Shown: in pieces, positions 50,143 through 64,000 of the stretch | Layout: the number at the start of each line of letters is the position of its first letter | Position numbering within the stretch: the first letter of the stretch is position 1 | Made by a program: the position numbers and the translations under genes | DNA from: Ficedula albicollis | Taxonomy: Eukaryota > Chordata > Aves > Passeriformes > Muscicapidae | DNA length: 64,000 bases | Reading direction: 5' to 3' | Assembly (NCBI RefSeq): GCF_000247815.1 | Contig: NC_021674.1 | Span: forward strand, 13,023,868-13,087,867 | Notes under the pieces: generated by a model | The model's database searches: none | What the model was told of the DNA's origin: nothing | What the model saw: only the letters and a program-made list of their open reading frames with translations

Positions 50143-53100
50143 ACAGAACAGAAAAATTACTGTTGTAACATGTAAGAAAACTGTCAGACATTAAAAAAGC
50201 CACACCAGTTTTGCTTTATTAGTGACACTTTTATCATGTTTCATGTGCAGATGGAATTACATGTCAATGAGCTCCCACAAGCCAAGCCCTTATGGCCTAA
50301 CTGGAAAAACCATTCAAAGCATTCCCTTAAGCCAGGATGTAGCATGAAAACTGAAACACCTTGATGGGAAAACCTCAAGCATAGATGGAAGTGTGAATCA
50401 AAGGAAGATTAATCTCCCTCAAAGTTCAATATTTTGCTGTGGTTATTTATTTTGAATACTTTGAATTGAATACAGCAGTGAAGGTCATATTCAGGAGCAT
50501 TATACTATTCAGTCTTTTTATTTTATACAGGTTCTCATAACACATTTGCAACAGGTTTTGGAGGTCTTCAAGTTATACTGTAAGAAATGAACTTACCTTG
50601 TCGTACAAACACATTGATGTGGATTATTTGTGCAGCAAAGCTGGAGCTGCTCGTATCTGCCCTTTTATACAGGGAAAAAAATGCTTATACAAAGCTGTCA
50701 AATTAAATGAGGAATAGAAATTGTGATCTAATCTAGGAAATGCTATAAACTAGAGGGTGACAGTCCCCTAAGAGTGCTCTGAATTAGAGAGAAGAAAGAT
50801 TCAAACTTATAAGACCCAGTCTTTTAATTTAAAGACTGAAATGAGTGTTCTACTATTTAGTTTCTCTTTGAACCTCACCATTCAAATTTATATTCACTGA
50901 GAGTCAAGTAGTCTTCTTTATTTGCAATATGCTCATACAAAAGAAGAGGATGGGATCATAGGCTACTTTATTGAAGGACTTATTATTCTACCTCAGAATT
51001 ATTTTTGTTCATGAAGACTTCAGACACTTTTGTAATATTCAGTTTCACTGCATCCAGGAGAAGCTCCTGTTATTTGCTAAAATTCATGAAGACATGGGAC
51101 TATGTAATTTCTTCCAGAACGTATGCAAAAATTAAGGAGTTATCTAATTCAATGGAGTTAGAATTTTTCTCATTTTAAAGAATTCCAAACCTTTCCCTGG
51201 TATTACATGCTTACTATCAGGGAGGAGGAGGAACGCCAATTTTTGAGGTATATCTTCTGTGCTTCATTAGTGGTGTTCAGTTACGCACCTTGCAGACTTA
51301 ACAGCCTCTGGTTTATTAACATTTTATTCTCTGATAATTTATTAATACCGTGGGTCAAATATTTGTACAAGCAGCTGAATATGGGTCACTGGGAAAAATG
51401 AAAAGTCATATTCCCTTGGATGGAGAAAAATGTCTCTCCAACAATTTTTCCCTTATTCTTTTATGCACCAATTATTATTAATAGATATTATGGAAGCATC
51501 TCTATGTGTAGCTAAGAGGAGACCTCTCTTTTGGTACATCTGTCCTTGTTTTCTAGTTTAATCCGTGTCCATAATGAAACTGGTATTTACACAATCATCA
51601 GTGAACTTAGTCTGTGGGGAAAAGCTATAGGGAAGTGGGATTAGGAATTCTGATTCAGATTGAGTCATGGCATTCAGATAAGGAAAAGATGAGTGCTATT
51701 TTTCCACATCTTTGGATTGTGTTCAAGCCACAGTGATGTTACAGAGGAACAGGCTTCAAATACATGGCAAATCCATGCCCCAGGTTCCTCCTGTGCTGCT
51801 GCATGGTGAGTGTGGGCACTTCAGAAATTCTCTGAGCAGCTTCATTCTTGGCCTCAGTGTCATCCCTCAGAATTGGCAGCAGGCAGTATTCTCAGGGAAT
51901 TAATTTCTGAGGAGTGTTTGAGAACAGGGCATATTAAAATGTCACTATGAGGATGCTATCTTATGTTTGAAGGCTGATACAGAGGAATTGACAGCAAAAA
52001 GCAAACAAAACATAAAAAAGCCATTCAAAAAACAACCCTAGACCCTCCAGCAGTTATAATTAGGTCATTTTGTATAACTTATGTTGGATTATAATATTCA
52101 AATTCACAAAAATGAATACATGTGAGAAAAGTGCCACAAAATTTCTTTTTCCTTTATATTTACAATATTTATTTTTTTATCTTGTGTTGTGTCTGTTTAC
52201 AAGAGACATTGTTTAGCAGGAAAACTGATTAAGCCCTGATGCATTCGTGGTTGCACAGTGCCTTTCATTATGTTGAAGGACTGAGGAAAACCTAATTGGC
52301 AGTTAAAGCATGAACTTTCTGTATCTCAAAATATGGTTCTCAATTCCTAATTTGCCTGTGGTGCATCTGCTGACAGTTTCAGCAAATGTTTGAGTATCAG
52401 TAAAGTGTGGTCATGACTGTTGATGTGATCAGGCATGTTATTTGAAAAAAAACATCTTTGCAGTACTCCAGAATGTCTGATTCAAAATCCAGATTCATTT
52501 GCTTTTAGTAACTCTGCATGGAACGCTTCTGACTGCTTCAGTGTTTGAGCTTATTGCAGTGGGTTTGTCTGCAAACAGGCACTAGGAATGAAACCAAGCA
52601 GACATTAATGCCAATCTGGGATGGTTTGGGAAGAGAAATTTATCAGCAGTAACACAGAGCAAGAAAGAGGAGAAACTTCGAGAAGTGTGTAATTTTTTTT
52701 TAAAAGCTGTGCAATTTGCTTTGGGGCTTTTTTCCTTCTGCTTTGTTTTGGTCTTGGGGCTATTTTTTGGGTTTTGTTGTTGTTTGTTGTTTTGGTTTTT
52801 TTTAACTGAGTAATAAACAGGGTTTCTGTGGTCTAAGAACAAAGCCACTGCATGTGTGGAGACCAATGAAATACTAATTGGATTACAGATGTGCTTAATT
52901 ATCGTGCACTGAAGGTGTTCAGTTTTCCTATGATCAAGGCAGTAGTGCAAATATGGACTGCAAGAAAGGGTTTTTTGTTCTTAGGCTGAGTGGAAAGCTC
53001 AGAGAATAAAAAAAGGGTGAGTAAAGCTGACAGGAGCTTTGCTAAAACTTTATGCATCTCATCTCTCCTTTATTCCTGAAGGATGGTGTTTTTCCTTATA

Positions 53101-56100
53101 GTGTGAACATTTAGCATTCTTTTGTGAAGCACTTTGCTAATTAAATACCTGTAGCATCTCTGAGATGTTTGCAGCATGGGAGGACAATGACTTCTGGCAC
53201 AAGGTAGAGCAGCCTGTTCTGGGTTATTGTATTCAAAACTTTTCCCTGAAAAACTAAGGCATTAAGTAGAAAACTGTGCAGAGGAACTTCAGTGTCCTGA
53301 CATTTAAACCTGCTTCTAGAAAGATTTGAAAACTACCTGTGTTTGTGAAGTCTCAAAGAAGGCAGGAAGATTCTGAAGAGCCATAGAAGTACAGGCATAA
53401 AAGATTTTATTGTTCTATTCTTTTTCCTACTGACTGTGTCTCCCTGTTGCTAGGAGAAAAACAAGGTAACTGCTCCCAAATTTTTAAGATACCATATCTA
53501 TTTCCTGCCAAGTGTTTTCTCCTAGGACCGACTGTTCCAATACTCAGTAGGACCCCAAAAAAATCTTTCATAAAGCCAAACGCTCATCCACTTTTTTTTT
53601 TTTTTCCTTATATTTCAAGGGTCAGGAAAGGGGGAAATTTAGAAGAGTGGGAAGGTGAAAGAGCTGTTGTGGGAATGGATCACAATTTAATAGTGGAAAA
53701 CCCAGACATGGCAATCCTTGGTCCTGGCTTGGCTTGTGAGTGTAGAGAAAACTGCCTGAGAGACCTGGAAGATGTGCCTTGTTCAAGCTCTCTGGTTGTT
53801 CATTTAGTCTTTAAAAAGAAGAACCCTGCTTATGCATTTCTGTCACTTTTGATGTGTGATCAGAATTCAACAGTGCTACATTTCTGTCATAGGCTCTTCA
53901 ACTCCAACGCTTCCATATCTTCAATTTTCATAATTGATTTGATAACAAAATTACCTAATATTAAGTTCATGACAACATTTTTCAAGAGAGAAAGGCTTCC
54001 TTCAACCATTCTCCTCCCCTCAGTTTTAATTCCTGTCTCTGAAAGTAATATTAAATATTTAGGCTATAGACTTGATTTGATCATTATCTGTACATCAGCA
54101 AAGAATCTTTGCAAATACAGTAAAATAAAAAGAGCTGTATGTACTTTAGCATGGATGATTTAAGACCAGTCGGGAGAGGGATATTATGAAGTAGATCTAT
54201 ATCAAGAGGAAGGTTAATGAAGACAAAACCCCAAGATCTCTAGATCTTAAGCAGGGCTCTATAGTATTTGCCTAACCAGATTAGGTCCAGGGGCAAAATT
54301 AAGTAGCAGAGTGCTCTTACATAGTCAAGGAGGTGAAAGTGGTGGCAAAAGAAGGAAGAAATAAGTAAAGGAAGGCATAAGAGAGCAGAAAGAATTTCGC
54401 CTCTGAAATCAGCAAGTGGAAACAGTCAAACCCAGTTTTATTTTATGCCTTCTTTACCAATGACATGTAAATAGATCTTCTGTCTATTTCCACTAAAAAT
54501 TCTATTATGTTTTTGTATCTAAGCCTTAAATAAATAGATCAAATAGCCTCTGATTCTCAAGAACCTGAACATTTAGTTATAGGTTTTTAAAAGTAGGAAA
54601 AATACTTATCTCTTACATGTACTGTTAGATATTCTAGATGCCTATTCCATAACCACAATATTATTACAGTTTAAAAGATATTGAAGCAAAAATGCTTCAA
54701 GTCTAATGTGAAATATAAATGTTTAAGAAAATAGAGTGAAGAGAATCAAATGGGTAGAATATGTTATTATTTAGTAATGTACTTGAATATGGTGCCCAAA
54801 CATTTGTGTTTGCCCTAAAGAAATGTGTTGAATTTTTTATATCTAAACATAGAGTAAGGAAAGAAGCCCCAAAGCCCTCACTATTTCTTAAGTAAAAACA
54901 ATTATCAGGAAATAATATACATTACATACATTTCAATAAATACATAACAGACATTAGATACTCAGTCATTACTTATATGCATTAAAATGTCAAATAATCT
55001 GAAACAAAAGCATTACTTTTTCAGAACTGCTGAGGGTTTTTTGAGAAATCCAGGAGAAATATCTATATAAAGTGACTCTAGAGCATGCTGAATGCATTTA
55101 AAATTTATCAGCAAACTCCCTTTAGTTATCAAGCTTGAGAACATTTATCCTATTCATTATTGACATCTCCCAGAATTCTTTCCATGGTTTTGTGCAAATA
55201 GCTTGTCAGCTTTTGGCAAATAGAGGTGATTTTCAGTAACATTTTTCAGATACTTCAAATTGAATTATACATCCAGAGACAGTCAATCTTTCTTACCATT
55301 AATTTTGCAGGAAAATAAGAAATCCTTTCATATTGAAGGCCAGCTCTACAAAGGGGACCTAAGCCTTGAAATGCTAACCAAGGGGCTGGAGAAATCATGC
55401 ACAACCCTTGCCTCAGCACAATGGCTTATTCTGCAGTAGAAGGGGGAAATATGAAGTGCCTTTGAGTACTGTAGGAATTTTAGTACTGTGAAAGTGAAAA
55501 CTGTGAGGTTGCTGAGTAAAGGTTGTGTGATCTGAACAGTGCTTATGGAAATCTACATTAAGAATTTGCATACATCTCAGTTTTGGCATTCCAACTTGAC
55601 AATGCTAGGAGGGCACACCCATGTCCACAGCTATGTGGTATTTTTTGGCAACTTGAGCCTTTTGTTTGTTACTATGAATTCTATTATCTCAAACCATTTT
55701 ATTTTAAAGTAGCTCAAAAAATGGGCGTTTCTAATTGTAACGACGGTTATAGACTCTTGATTTGAATAACTTATTAAAATGTGATTTGATTAGTCTGCAA
55801 ATATTGAGCAAGGTCTTTGTTAGGCTTTTGGCCTCTCTTTTCATGCCCATTGAGGGTCTGGAAAGAAGTCTAAAAGATGAATATTACAGCATTATGTAGA
55901 ATCTTTGCATCATACCTAATCCCAAAGCTGGGAATAGGGCTGAACTGTAGCCTGGAGCCTTCCTGAACCATGGAGAGCAGAGTCCTTCCATGAAACAGGT
56001 TGATCCAGCACAGACAGCAGAATCACCAGGATGGTGCATTCTCACATGCATAGATCTTTTATAGCTACTGACCGAGACACACACAGAGAAGATTTAAGGT

Positions 56101-56559
56101 TTTGGTCAGCCTAGACTATGTGGGATGTAAAATTATTTCCTTTTCAAAACTCGGAGGTTCAGGTCTCATCTGCTGTTATTAAAGTCAATGGAAGTGTGAA
56201 AGTTGTGGTTCTATCCAATGCATTGAGCTTGGCTTATCATCGTGTAATGAAGTCTGAGGTTCCCTTTTTGCTGTCAAATGCAGCCTTCTGCAAATGTTAG
56301 GTGAGTTTCTAGATTTACAGATCAACTTTCAAGGATTTAATGACTTCCTTAAAGAAAACAAGTATTAGTTTGCAAGGTATAATTGAGGGAAAATGCCTCC
56401 CAAATCCATTGAGAATTTGCATAGGAATTATATTATCAAATGTCATCTGATAACTACTTTTCTGTATGATAACTATAGCACTTGTGAAATTATGTCATTG
56501 TCTTGTTTTCAGTTGTCTTAGAGCAAGAACGCACATATATCTGTGTGATGATGGTCAAC
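50143..56559 (+). other. NRXN1: NRXN1 intron, no gene seen
   Basis: Holds the longest open frame that is not a homopolymer product (53447-54163, 238 residues, +). It has no recognisable domain, signal or repeat, includes an F-rich stretch translated from a T12 run, and lies in ordinary AT-rich intron, so I treat it as chance. GTTT-rich low-complexity sequence is at 52740-52805. Confidence 0.65.
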
Positions 56560-56612
56560 AGATGGACAATGATCTTAGAGGTCTTTTCCAACCTGAACTA
56601 TTCAATAGTTTT
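56560..56612 (+). repeat. CR1 3' end fragment
   Basis: gatggacaatgatcttagag followed by gtcttttccaacctgaactattcaat is the usual CR1 3' phrase (ggactagatgatcttagaggtcttttccaacc ... attctatg) in + orientation. Only about 50 bases are recognisable. Confidence 0.75.
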
Positions 56613-59600
56613 TCGGTGGGTTTTATGTATCAAGATAAGGACAGAGATTGCAAAACCAATATTTTTCTTCATGATTTTATTAATGGAAGTTCTACTGTTC
56701 TGTGTTTTCTTTGGAGGGAAGGACAAAACATTTGATGCCCTATATCCAAGTCTTACTGTCCAGCTGCAGGAAATGCTCCCACTTTGATAAGTAAGGTTTC
56801 AACCTTACAAGCATGGCACAAGATGAAATTTCATAGGGTTATTAAATTTAATGTTTTATTAAATCTGGAGCCAGATCTTTTTGTAGCTACTGCCAGTTGC
56901 CAAGCAGGACAAGCCTAAAGTCCAAGAGGATGGGGCTGGAAGTGCAAGAGAATGTCCAGCATGGCCAAGTGATGAAAGAGACTGTCAAGGATGGACCACT
57001 AATTTCAAAAGGCTTTTTGCTAAGAAGGAGTCCTCAATAGGTAGAAGGTGCTGAAGACCACTAGAGGTGAATTGCTCTGTAGTAAATTCCAAGCTGGCAG
57101 TTTTGTGATGCAGGTATGTGAGCAGTGGTTTCTTCACAGTGAGAAAAGTTTTCATAGTCCATCCCTTGGTATTAACAACTAATTGCTCTAAACATGTAAG
57201 AGAGTAGATAGTGGTATTATTTACTGTAAAGGAATTGGATATAACTCTAGAAAAGCCAATATTCTGCCATGAAACAGCCTACTAATTTGTTTATGTGGTA
57301 AATTGAGTGTGCTGCTCTTAAAATTGAATTACTCGTAGGAAAATGGAAAAAGGCCCCAGCTGCTCACCTTCTTGTAGCCCACAGATATTATTGGCAGGCT
57401 GATGTGGTAGAAATTTGTTTTGTGTTCAGAATTATAGTAAAGAAAAAGGTCATCAATATAGCTAATATTGATTCAATATGGCTGGGGTTTTTTTTCTTGC
57501 AGTACTGCTTTGCCATGATCCATCTCTCTTGTACATTCCAACTCTCTGCTTCTAAGAAATGAAAATACACATCCTTCAATCTATGTCTTGAAGTAGTCAA
57601 TAGCTGCTGAAGGAATGTTTTTAAGACTTTGAGCTATGGCAGATTATGTCATTAAAATACACTTTAATTTGTGGCATAATTTATAAAAATATAGGAGGCT
57701 AAAATGTTTAAAATAAATGGATATATTATCAGTGTGAAAAACCAGCAGATTGAATAGTATAAAAATTAGTCACCAATTTTGCATTTATATAAATTCCTTT
57801 TTGAAGTTTTTAATTGAATTAATCAATTTAAAATCAGATTACTCAGACACATCATAACTTTGAATTTTTTAGTCTCTGAGCTTTATGGAGTAAACTTAAC
57901 TCTATTTTTAATCAACAATTTGGCTGTGAACTTGTTTATTAGTTAAGCTCTGGAAGGGCAATATCCCATCCTTACTGAAGTCTGTGGCAAAATTCTTGAC
58001 TAAAATGAGGCTTGCAGTTCAGCCTTTCTGGTTTTGATGATTTAAAGTCATACATCTTACATAAATTTTAAAGAATGACTCTAAGCTTTCTCTATTTTTT
58101 TCATATAGGAAATATATAGGAAGAAAATTACCATTTAGCACTCAGCTATTTCCACAAGCATGAAGAAACTACCCCAGTCACAAAAATAGACTAGGTCATA
58201 AATTAATTAGTGACACAGAATAAATTAGATGATATTGTGAAGATATCAAGTTCAGGAGGTATTATAAATAATTTCTTAATCAAAGCTGGTAAGAAGTTAG
58301 TGTTAATTATTGTTTTAAAATTAGAACACAGATGAGGATACAATACTGTATTATTTAAGATGTAGTTTTAATATGAGCAGTACTGAGGAAAAATTGCTTT
58401 CAGGGCTGGGAATAGTCTGTAGTTAAGATAAAATTGCTCAGTCTCATCTGACCACTGATTCTGTTTTTCATCATGTTCTCTTACTGAAAAAAGTTGTAGT
58501 CAATCAAACATGACTCTGTTGTATGATGCAAAGAAAAGCAAAGATGTGCTAAGTAGATTTTAAACATTATTCTGGTTTTGCTTGCTGTAAACTATAAACC
58601 TCTAACTACTACACTTCATATGAATCATCTTTGTTTTTAAAGAGACATTATTTTTTGTAAGAAGAAATATGTGGTTTTGGTGTCTGAATTGTTTGATCTT
58701 AAGGCATAAGAATAACAAAATATGCTTTGGAGCTTGCAATCTAAAGCCAAGTTGCTATATTTGACATTTATCTGCCCCCCATTCAGTTTTGCTCTGGAGG
58801 AGGACCAGCAACTATTTGATTAATTTGCAATTGTTTCAATATGAAATCTTAGTCATGGCATTATGATGGTAGGTCAGTAGCAATACCCCTTTCAAGGTGC
58901 TGTCTTTGAATGCCTGGAGGGCTCTGGATGTCACTTAGAGATTTTTGTAATGTTATTTTTCTCTACATTCTGTTGAAGATTTTTTTTTTCCATTTCTTAT
59001 AATCACATCGAGGAATGAGGTCTTAACTGCATACTTATAAAACTCTCCATTCATGTGAGCAATTGGAGAGCAAGAAAAGGGCAAAAGTGCCAATGGGTAT
59101 ATTTTATGAAAACTTATGCTGTTTCATAAATTCTACTAGCAGTGATTCAGCTGCTGTCGAATTTTGGGCCACCTCAGAGGTACTCATGAAAAATGATGTA
59201 GCTTCAAATGTCCCATTACCCCATCAGAGGACTAATGGGAAACAGTGCTTCTTGAGGAAGGTTCTTTATTGTGGCAGAGTCACATGAAGTGCCTCTGCCT
59301 CAACAGGGAGCCTATTTGCCAACTGTGTGCAATGCAGGGCTTTCCTTCCTGCTGGGGTAAGACCTGGACAACTGGCTAACCTGGGTTAATAGTCTCTCTT
59401 CTGTCATCAGGCTTCTGTGAAAAGGTGTAGGAAAGCTGGGAAAGTGCTGTCTTGTCCTTATGACACATGCCATAGCATTTGTCATAGCATTTTTTTCTTC
59501 CCTTATGAGTTCACTTGGAATTCAAAAAGCACTTACATGAGAAGATGGTTCTGCAGATAATCCTGACTTTAGTTTCTGTCTTTATCAAGACCGCTATTCT

Positions 59601-62600
59601 ATACTTATTTGAAAAGCACATTTATGCCTTCTCTGGCTGAATTATTCTCAAAACCTTGGTTAGTTCTGAAGAACATGAATTGTAGTATTGACATAGAAAG
59701 ACATTTGCTTAAGAGATGTGATTTTTAGTCACACTAACCTACAAACAAAACCTTTGAAACCAAGCTGCATCTGGGCGCATATTTCGATTACTGACTCCAT
59801 GCCTGAGTTCAGAAGTTTATACCCTAATAAGGAAAAAAAAAAGTTAATTTTATGATACAATTTCATGATAAGAAGGCTACTTGTGAATTTTCTTTACATT
59901 CACTAAGCCAATATCGTGCATGTTCTGGCATCCTAAGGTCATTTAAAATATCTTTTTTGAGATTTATTCATGCTGTATAAAAAAAAAAAAAGGCAAACAT
60001 TAGGAAAAATAAGACCTCATCACACTATTTGAAAGTTTATGATTCATTACAGTTTGCATACTTTGGTTTAATTGCATTCTAGATTTTCTTTTGTATGAGT
60101 TTTCACAGTAAGAATGACATTTGGGGAAAAAGAAAAAAAGGTAGATACCATCCTCTGTGCAATAAATCTATTTTAAGCCTTTTTCTTTCTTTATTCTCTC
60201 TGTGTGGTTCACAGAGATGAAAAAAATGTATTGATCGTAGCAAGAAATCAATTGGCTGAGACATTCACAATTAGACATTCTGCAAAAAATAACTTGAATC
60301 AAATTAACCTGGAGCACCTGCTGCAGTTTTGCCAGGTAACCTTGCTCTCAAGCAGGTTTTAAGTATAATAAATTATATTTATGTGGTAAAAAACAGTGCC
60401 TTGTGAGTTGTTAAAGATATACTTACTAAGTTGCACTGTAATCCCCTTTGTAATCACCCATTAGTATATCTTTTATGCTTTGAGATTACAGGGTTTTATT
60501 TCAAAAAAATGGTGGTCATGCTGTTTTTATTACTTTTACTTCTAAAGGTCATGTTTCAGTTGTCAAAAAATAAGCACAGATCTTGGTATTAATATTTTAA
60601 AACACAATGTCGGCAAACCCATATTGTTACTCTCCCCATGGTAATTTATGGTTGGGGAGCTTTACTGATTAAACCCTTCATTTTAATTTTCAACATTTGC
60701 ATTTGAAAGGTAGCTCCTTTGACTGGTAATAAATGAGGCATTGGTTATATTTAATAACTCCTATGCATTGTGGTGTCACAGCAGACCCACAAGATCCTAC
60801 ATGCTGTCACATTTAGGATGATAGATTTTATAAAACTGCGTTGCATAGAGATGAACCCTTTTGTGCTACCTTGCAAGGTTGCCATGGTGACAGAGCACTG
60901 CTTCATGGGAATTTCACTTTTCTGGTAATGTTAGACACTGAACCCAAAGCTGCTTCTTTAGATTGTTCTTAAATCTCACTTTTAATATCATATCATTTTA
61001 TAAAGGCTTATAATTCATCTTTTGTATCTTTATTTTCTCAGAAATATCTCCTATAGTGCTGCCATAGGTAAAGTACTAAACATTGACTTAACAATGATGA
61101 GCATAGTAGACACTTGAAAGATTTTGGGGTTTTATGTTCCGTGCCGTTGCTTCTTTTTAGAAATATTTTGGGTATGTTTTGCAATTCCACACTTTTCTCT
61201 GAACTATAAAAAGAAAGATCTCAGACCTCTAGCTATGGAAATATTTCTATAATGGGAAAACATTACAGATAATATCCTGCAGACAGATGAACCCTGAAAA
61301 AAAAAAGATATTTTTAAAAATTATTTTGTTAGCAAAATGAATTTAATACTTATATATGTATGAAAAATAGTTACAAAATTGTTTTTAGGTCTGCAAACAA
61401 AGCCACATTTTTTGTGGAGTTATTATGCATTTCTCTGTAACAGATGATGTATTTTTATCATCCTGTGTACAGAAGAAATCATATGAGAACTTCAATTGAT
61501 CTGACATTCATAAGCCAATGATTTTCTTTACCTTTACAAATAAAAATGACTGACATGGAAATCCTCATTCTCTGCCCTAAGCCCCTATTTCCAAATGCTT
61601 GGCTGTGGATTGTTCACTCTGCTGAATCAGCCAGAACTGTAATGTTCTCAAGATACAGCCAACTACTTGACATATGGCAGAAAATATACACATGGATATA
61701 AGTTGTACCATTTGGTACCTAGTTGGAGCTCACTAGCTATGCTAATGAAATTCATGCAATAGGAATATTTTTCTGGTGGAAGGATCTCTTGCTGTTTTCA
61801 GATGAAAACAGATAAAATAAAGTGCTTTCCCGAGGAAAGTGTTCGAAATTGTTCTACACATTCTCCAGCCCCATTCACATTGAATTATGGGTCCCAGAGT
61901 GCTGCAGCAATCGTTCAGAGCACCTAGGGGACAGCCTTGCAAACATCTCGCAAATGACTGAGCCAACTGAGAACGGGTATTGGAAGATGAGAGAGCCCCT
62001 TCCTGCATGGAGAAAGATGGAAAGATGTGCTCTCTGCTAATTAAACAGGCTCTCCTTTCCCTCTTGCTCCCATTTGAAGCAGTCATGGAGTAAAAGTGGT
62101 TGAAAAGGCCAGAAAAGGGAAGCCTCAGGGGGAATGGAATGAAATGAGAGAACACCTTTTTTTCTCCCTTACTTGCAAAATTTTAGATCTCTTCTACCCA
62201 ATATTAGTGATTAAACCCATCTACAGACTTCCTGCTGCTAGTGAAATCCTTCATTGCCTGTAAACTTGCATGCTGTCCTCATTTTCCTAAACTTGGCAAC
62301 GATAAGATTTAAATGGACCTTTTGTGCTTGATGCCGTTCCCCCTCAAATTAAGTAGCTTTTCAAATGTAGCGTCATGTGGCTTACATGAAGAACTAAAAG
62401 CTGTTCAGCAGGCTCAATAGTCTCTTTTTTTTTTTTCTTTTATTTTTTAATGCAATCTTATCACTGAGTAGTTTGTATACAAAGAGTAAGAACTTCTAAA
62501 AAATGTTTCTTTGCTTGAGTGGGAAACTTCTGTTTTTTAAATTTTTCTTAAAAGCTGCTAGATGTCAGAATGTGCTCTGAGATCACCACAGATTAAAATA

Positions 62601-64000
62601 ATTTTCCTGTTCCACAAATAATAGGAATTGTTCTTAGTAATTTTTAAAGAAACAATTTAAAACTAAAATTTTAGAAGTATCTTTTATTGAGTATATGAAG
62701 CTAGCAGTACTTTTTTAATATTTTGTAAATAACTTAAGCTTCAACATTTTTCTCCAGACTATCACTGTCTTTAAAAATGCAATATGATTTCAGTAAATTG
62801 TCTATAAAATGTGTAATTAATAGTGGATTCCATTACTATAAATAAAATCACTGCATTCTCGATAGTGGGGGACAAGATCTGGTGTTTTCTAAAATATTGT
62901 TAACATATTTTCTCTTAAAGAGGGGATATTCCTGTTCAATATATTCAACTTGCACAATGCATGTAACTTTTTAAATCTACTGCAGTAGATTAAAGAAGAC
63001 GCAGATCCTGAGCCTTCTTCTCCATCATAATATAAGTTCAGGCAATATTTGAGATAACAATGTATGGCTATACATTGTGATGAGAAAATCTTCTGTTGCT
63101 ATTAGCACCTCACTTCTGTCTGATAAAGAATGCTTTTATAGGGAAATGTACAATACTGCAAACCAGAGAGAGATTATAGAAGTTCTTTTTAATAACCAGA
63201 AATTCTTACTGTCCTACACTATTCCCAATTGGTTGTTTTAACAGAAGCACTTTTCTTCCACATACATGAATAGTAGAAAAATCACTTTCAATTAAGATAC
63301 AAGCTATATATAGGAATCCTGCAGTATTATCATTGTAAATAAAGGGCAATGGACCCTAGTATGCAAAAGGTGAAATACTCTGACAGTACTCACATTTGTG
63401 TTTATTTACTGTGCTGACTTCACTGTGCTGAGTCATCCTAATAGTAATTTTAAAAGCTTGATGAACTAGATTTTTAAGTAGATAGTTTAGGTTGTCTTTT
63501 CATAAAATCTGTTAGTTATAGAAAACCTCTCTATATTAACAGTGTACACAGGTTAAGGATCTGATCTTTTTTCACCATTTCAGTGGTTAACATCTCTACT
63601 CTGCACTGAAGACAGCCAGATTAAGGATGAGCATTCTCAGCTTCTGCTGCAAAGTATAAGAGCTTTGTCATTTTTGTTGTTGTTGTATTTATTTAAATGT
63701 AGCACTTAGAGTGGAACAAAGAACCTCATAGGAGCACTCTCAGGTAGAAGTCTGAATAGACAAGACATAGATGTTTCTTTGGATTCTGTCATCTAAATAT
63801 ATTTTTTATTTGGTTGGTTCCTTGTTAATGAGTCTTTGAACAAAGATATAATGCTCCAGTAACGTTGGCAAGAACCCTGTAAACCTTATGACCTTAAGTT
63901 TTATTTAAGTTAGGAAAGCTCTCTGAGTGGTTTTGGGGTTGATAAGAAGTAGGCCAAGGAAAGCAACTGAAAGGTTGTTTCTAGGTAATATACTGACTTC
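56613..64000 (+). other. NRXN1: NRXN1 intron to the window end
   Basis: Unique AT-rich intron. 61815-62090 is GC-richer and free of obvious repeats (contains cccgaggaaagtgttcgaaa and gctaattaaacaggctctcc) and carries overlapping open frames on both strands (137 and 72 residues) with no known domain. It could be a conserved regulatory element. A small inverted repeat caatgtat/atacattg is at 63058-63077. Confidence 0.6.
60868..60891. promoter_or_regulatory. Palindrome overlapping an RFX X-box-like motif
   Basis: The 12-bp perfect palindrome accttgcaaggt (60868-60879) overlaps gttgccatggtgac (60878-60891). The latter fits the RFX X-box consensus (GTTRCC, 1-3 spacer, RGYAAC) with one mismatch in the second half. 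RFX factors act at enhancers and promoters, including neural ones. Motif seen; function inferred. Confidence 0.4.

Noticed and set aside
40957..64000. Search for the next neurexin exon (start of LNS2, K-E-E-Y...)
   Set aside because: No matching sequence seen; the next coding exon must lie beyond the window.

Overview
The window is vertebrate, almost certainly a bird and most likely a songbird (passerine). The DNA is AT-rich, intron-like and dominated by non-coding sequence. Its interspersed repeats are avian: several CR1 LINE fragments with the avian 3' octamer-type ends, a solo LTR, and a tRNA-Ile-derived SINE with a CR1 tail that resembles the passerine TguSINE1 family.

The only protein-coding content I can support is three tiny in-frame exons on the + strand at 35441-35458 (18 nt), 40131-40160 (30 nt) and 40945-40956 (12 nt). 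Joined in order they read (E)DNYVE-G-LAHLMMGDQ-G-KSK-G. This is the alternatively spliced segment 1 (SS1) of alpha-neurexin-1 (NRXN1), in the linker between the EGF-A and LNS2 domains. All have AG acceptors and GT donors, all lengths are multiples of three, and all junctions share phase 1. The large flanking exons (upstream signal peptide/LNS1/EGF-A exon and downstream LNS2 exon) are not visible, so the rest of the window is NRXN1 intron: upstream intron 1-35440, introns 35459-40130 and 40161-40944, and the start of a long downstream intron 40957-64000.

Layout: 1-11 kb is intron with two adjacent minus-strand CR1 fragments (2.9-3.7 kb), an AGAT microsatellite (9.06 kb) and two extreme poly-G runs (324 G at 6675; 403 G at 11102, framed by two 21-T runs and a 10-bp direct repeat). 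11.5-31.7 kb carries the SINE (16.9 kb), a 1.7-kb decayed CR1 with endonuclease and partial reverse transcriptase (22.9-24.6 kb) and a minus-strand solo LTR (28.6-29.2 kb). 31.75-34.05 kb is a nearly perfect 1.15-kb tandem duplication. 35-41 kb is the microexon cluster, with three TGCATG (RBFOX-type) motifs just before the first microexon and TGC motifs before each acceptor. 41-64 kb is intron with only small old CR1 tails and some candidate regulatory words.

No CRISPR array, operon, prokaryotic gene, functional RNA gene or intact viral gene is present. The most interesting biology is the neuronal microexon cassette, including a 12-nt exon whose first bases rebuild a splice donor when joined to the preceding exon (a possible recursive-splicing exon). 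The most suspicious sequence features are the poly-G runs and the 1.15-kb duplication, either of which may be an assembly artefact.
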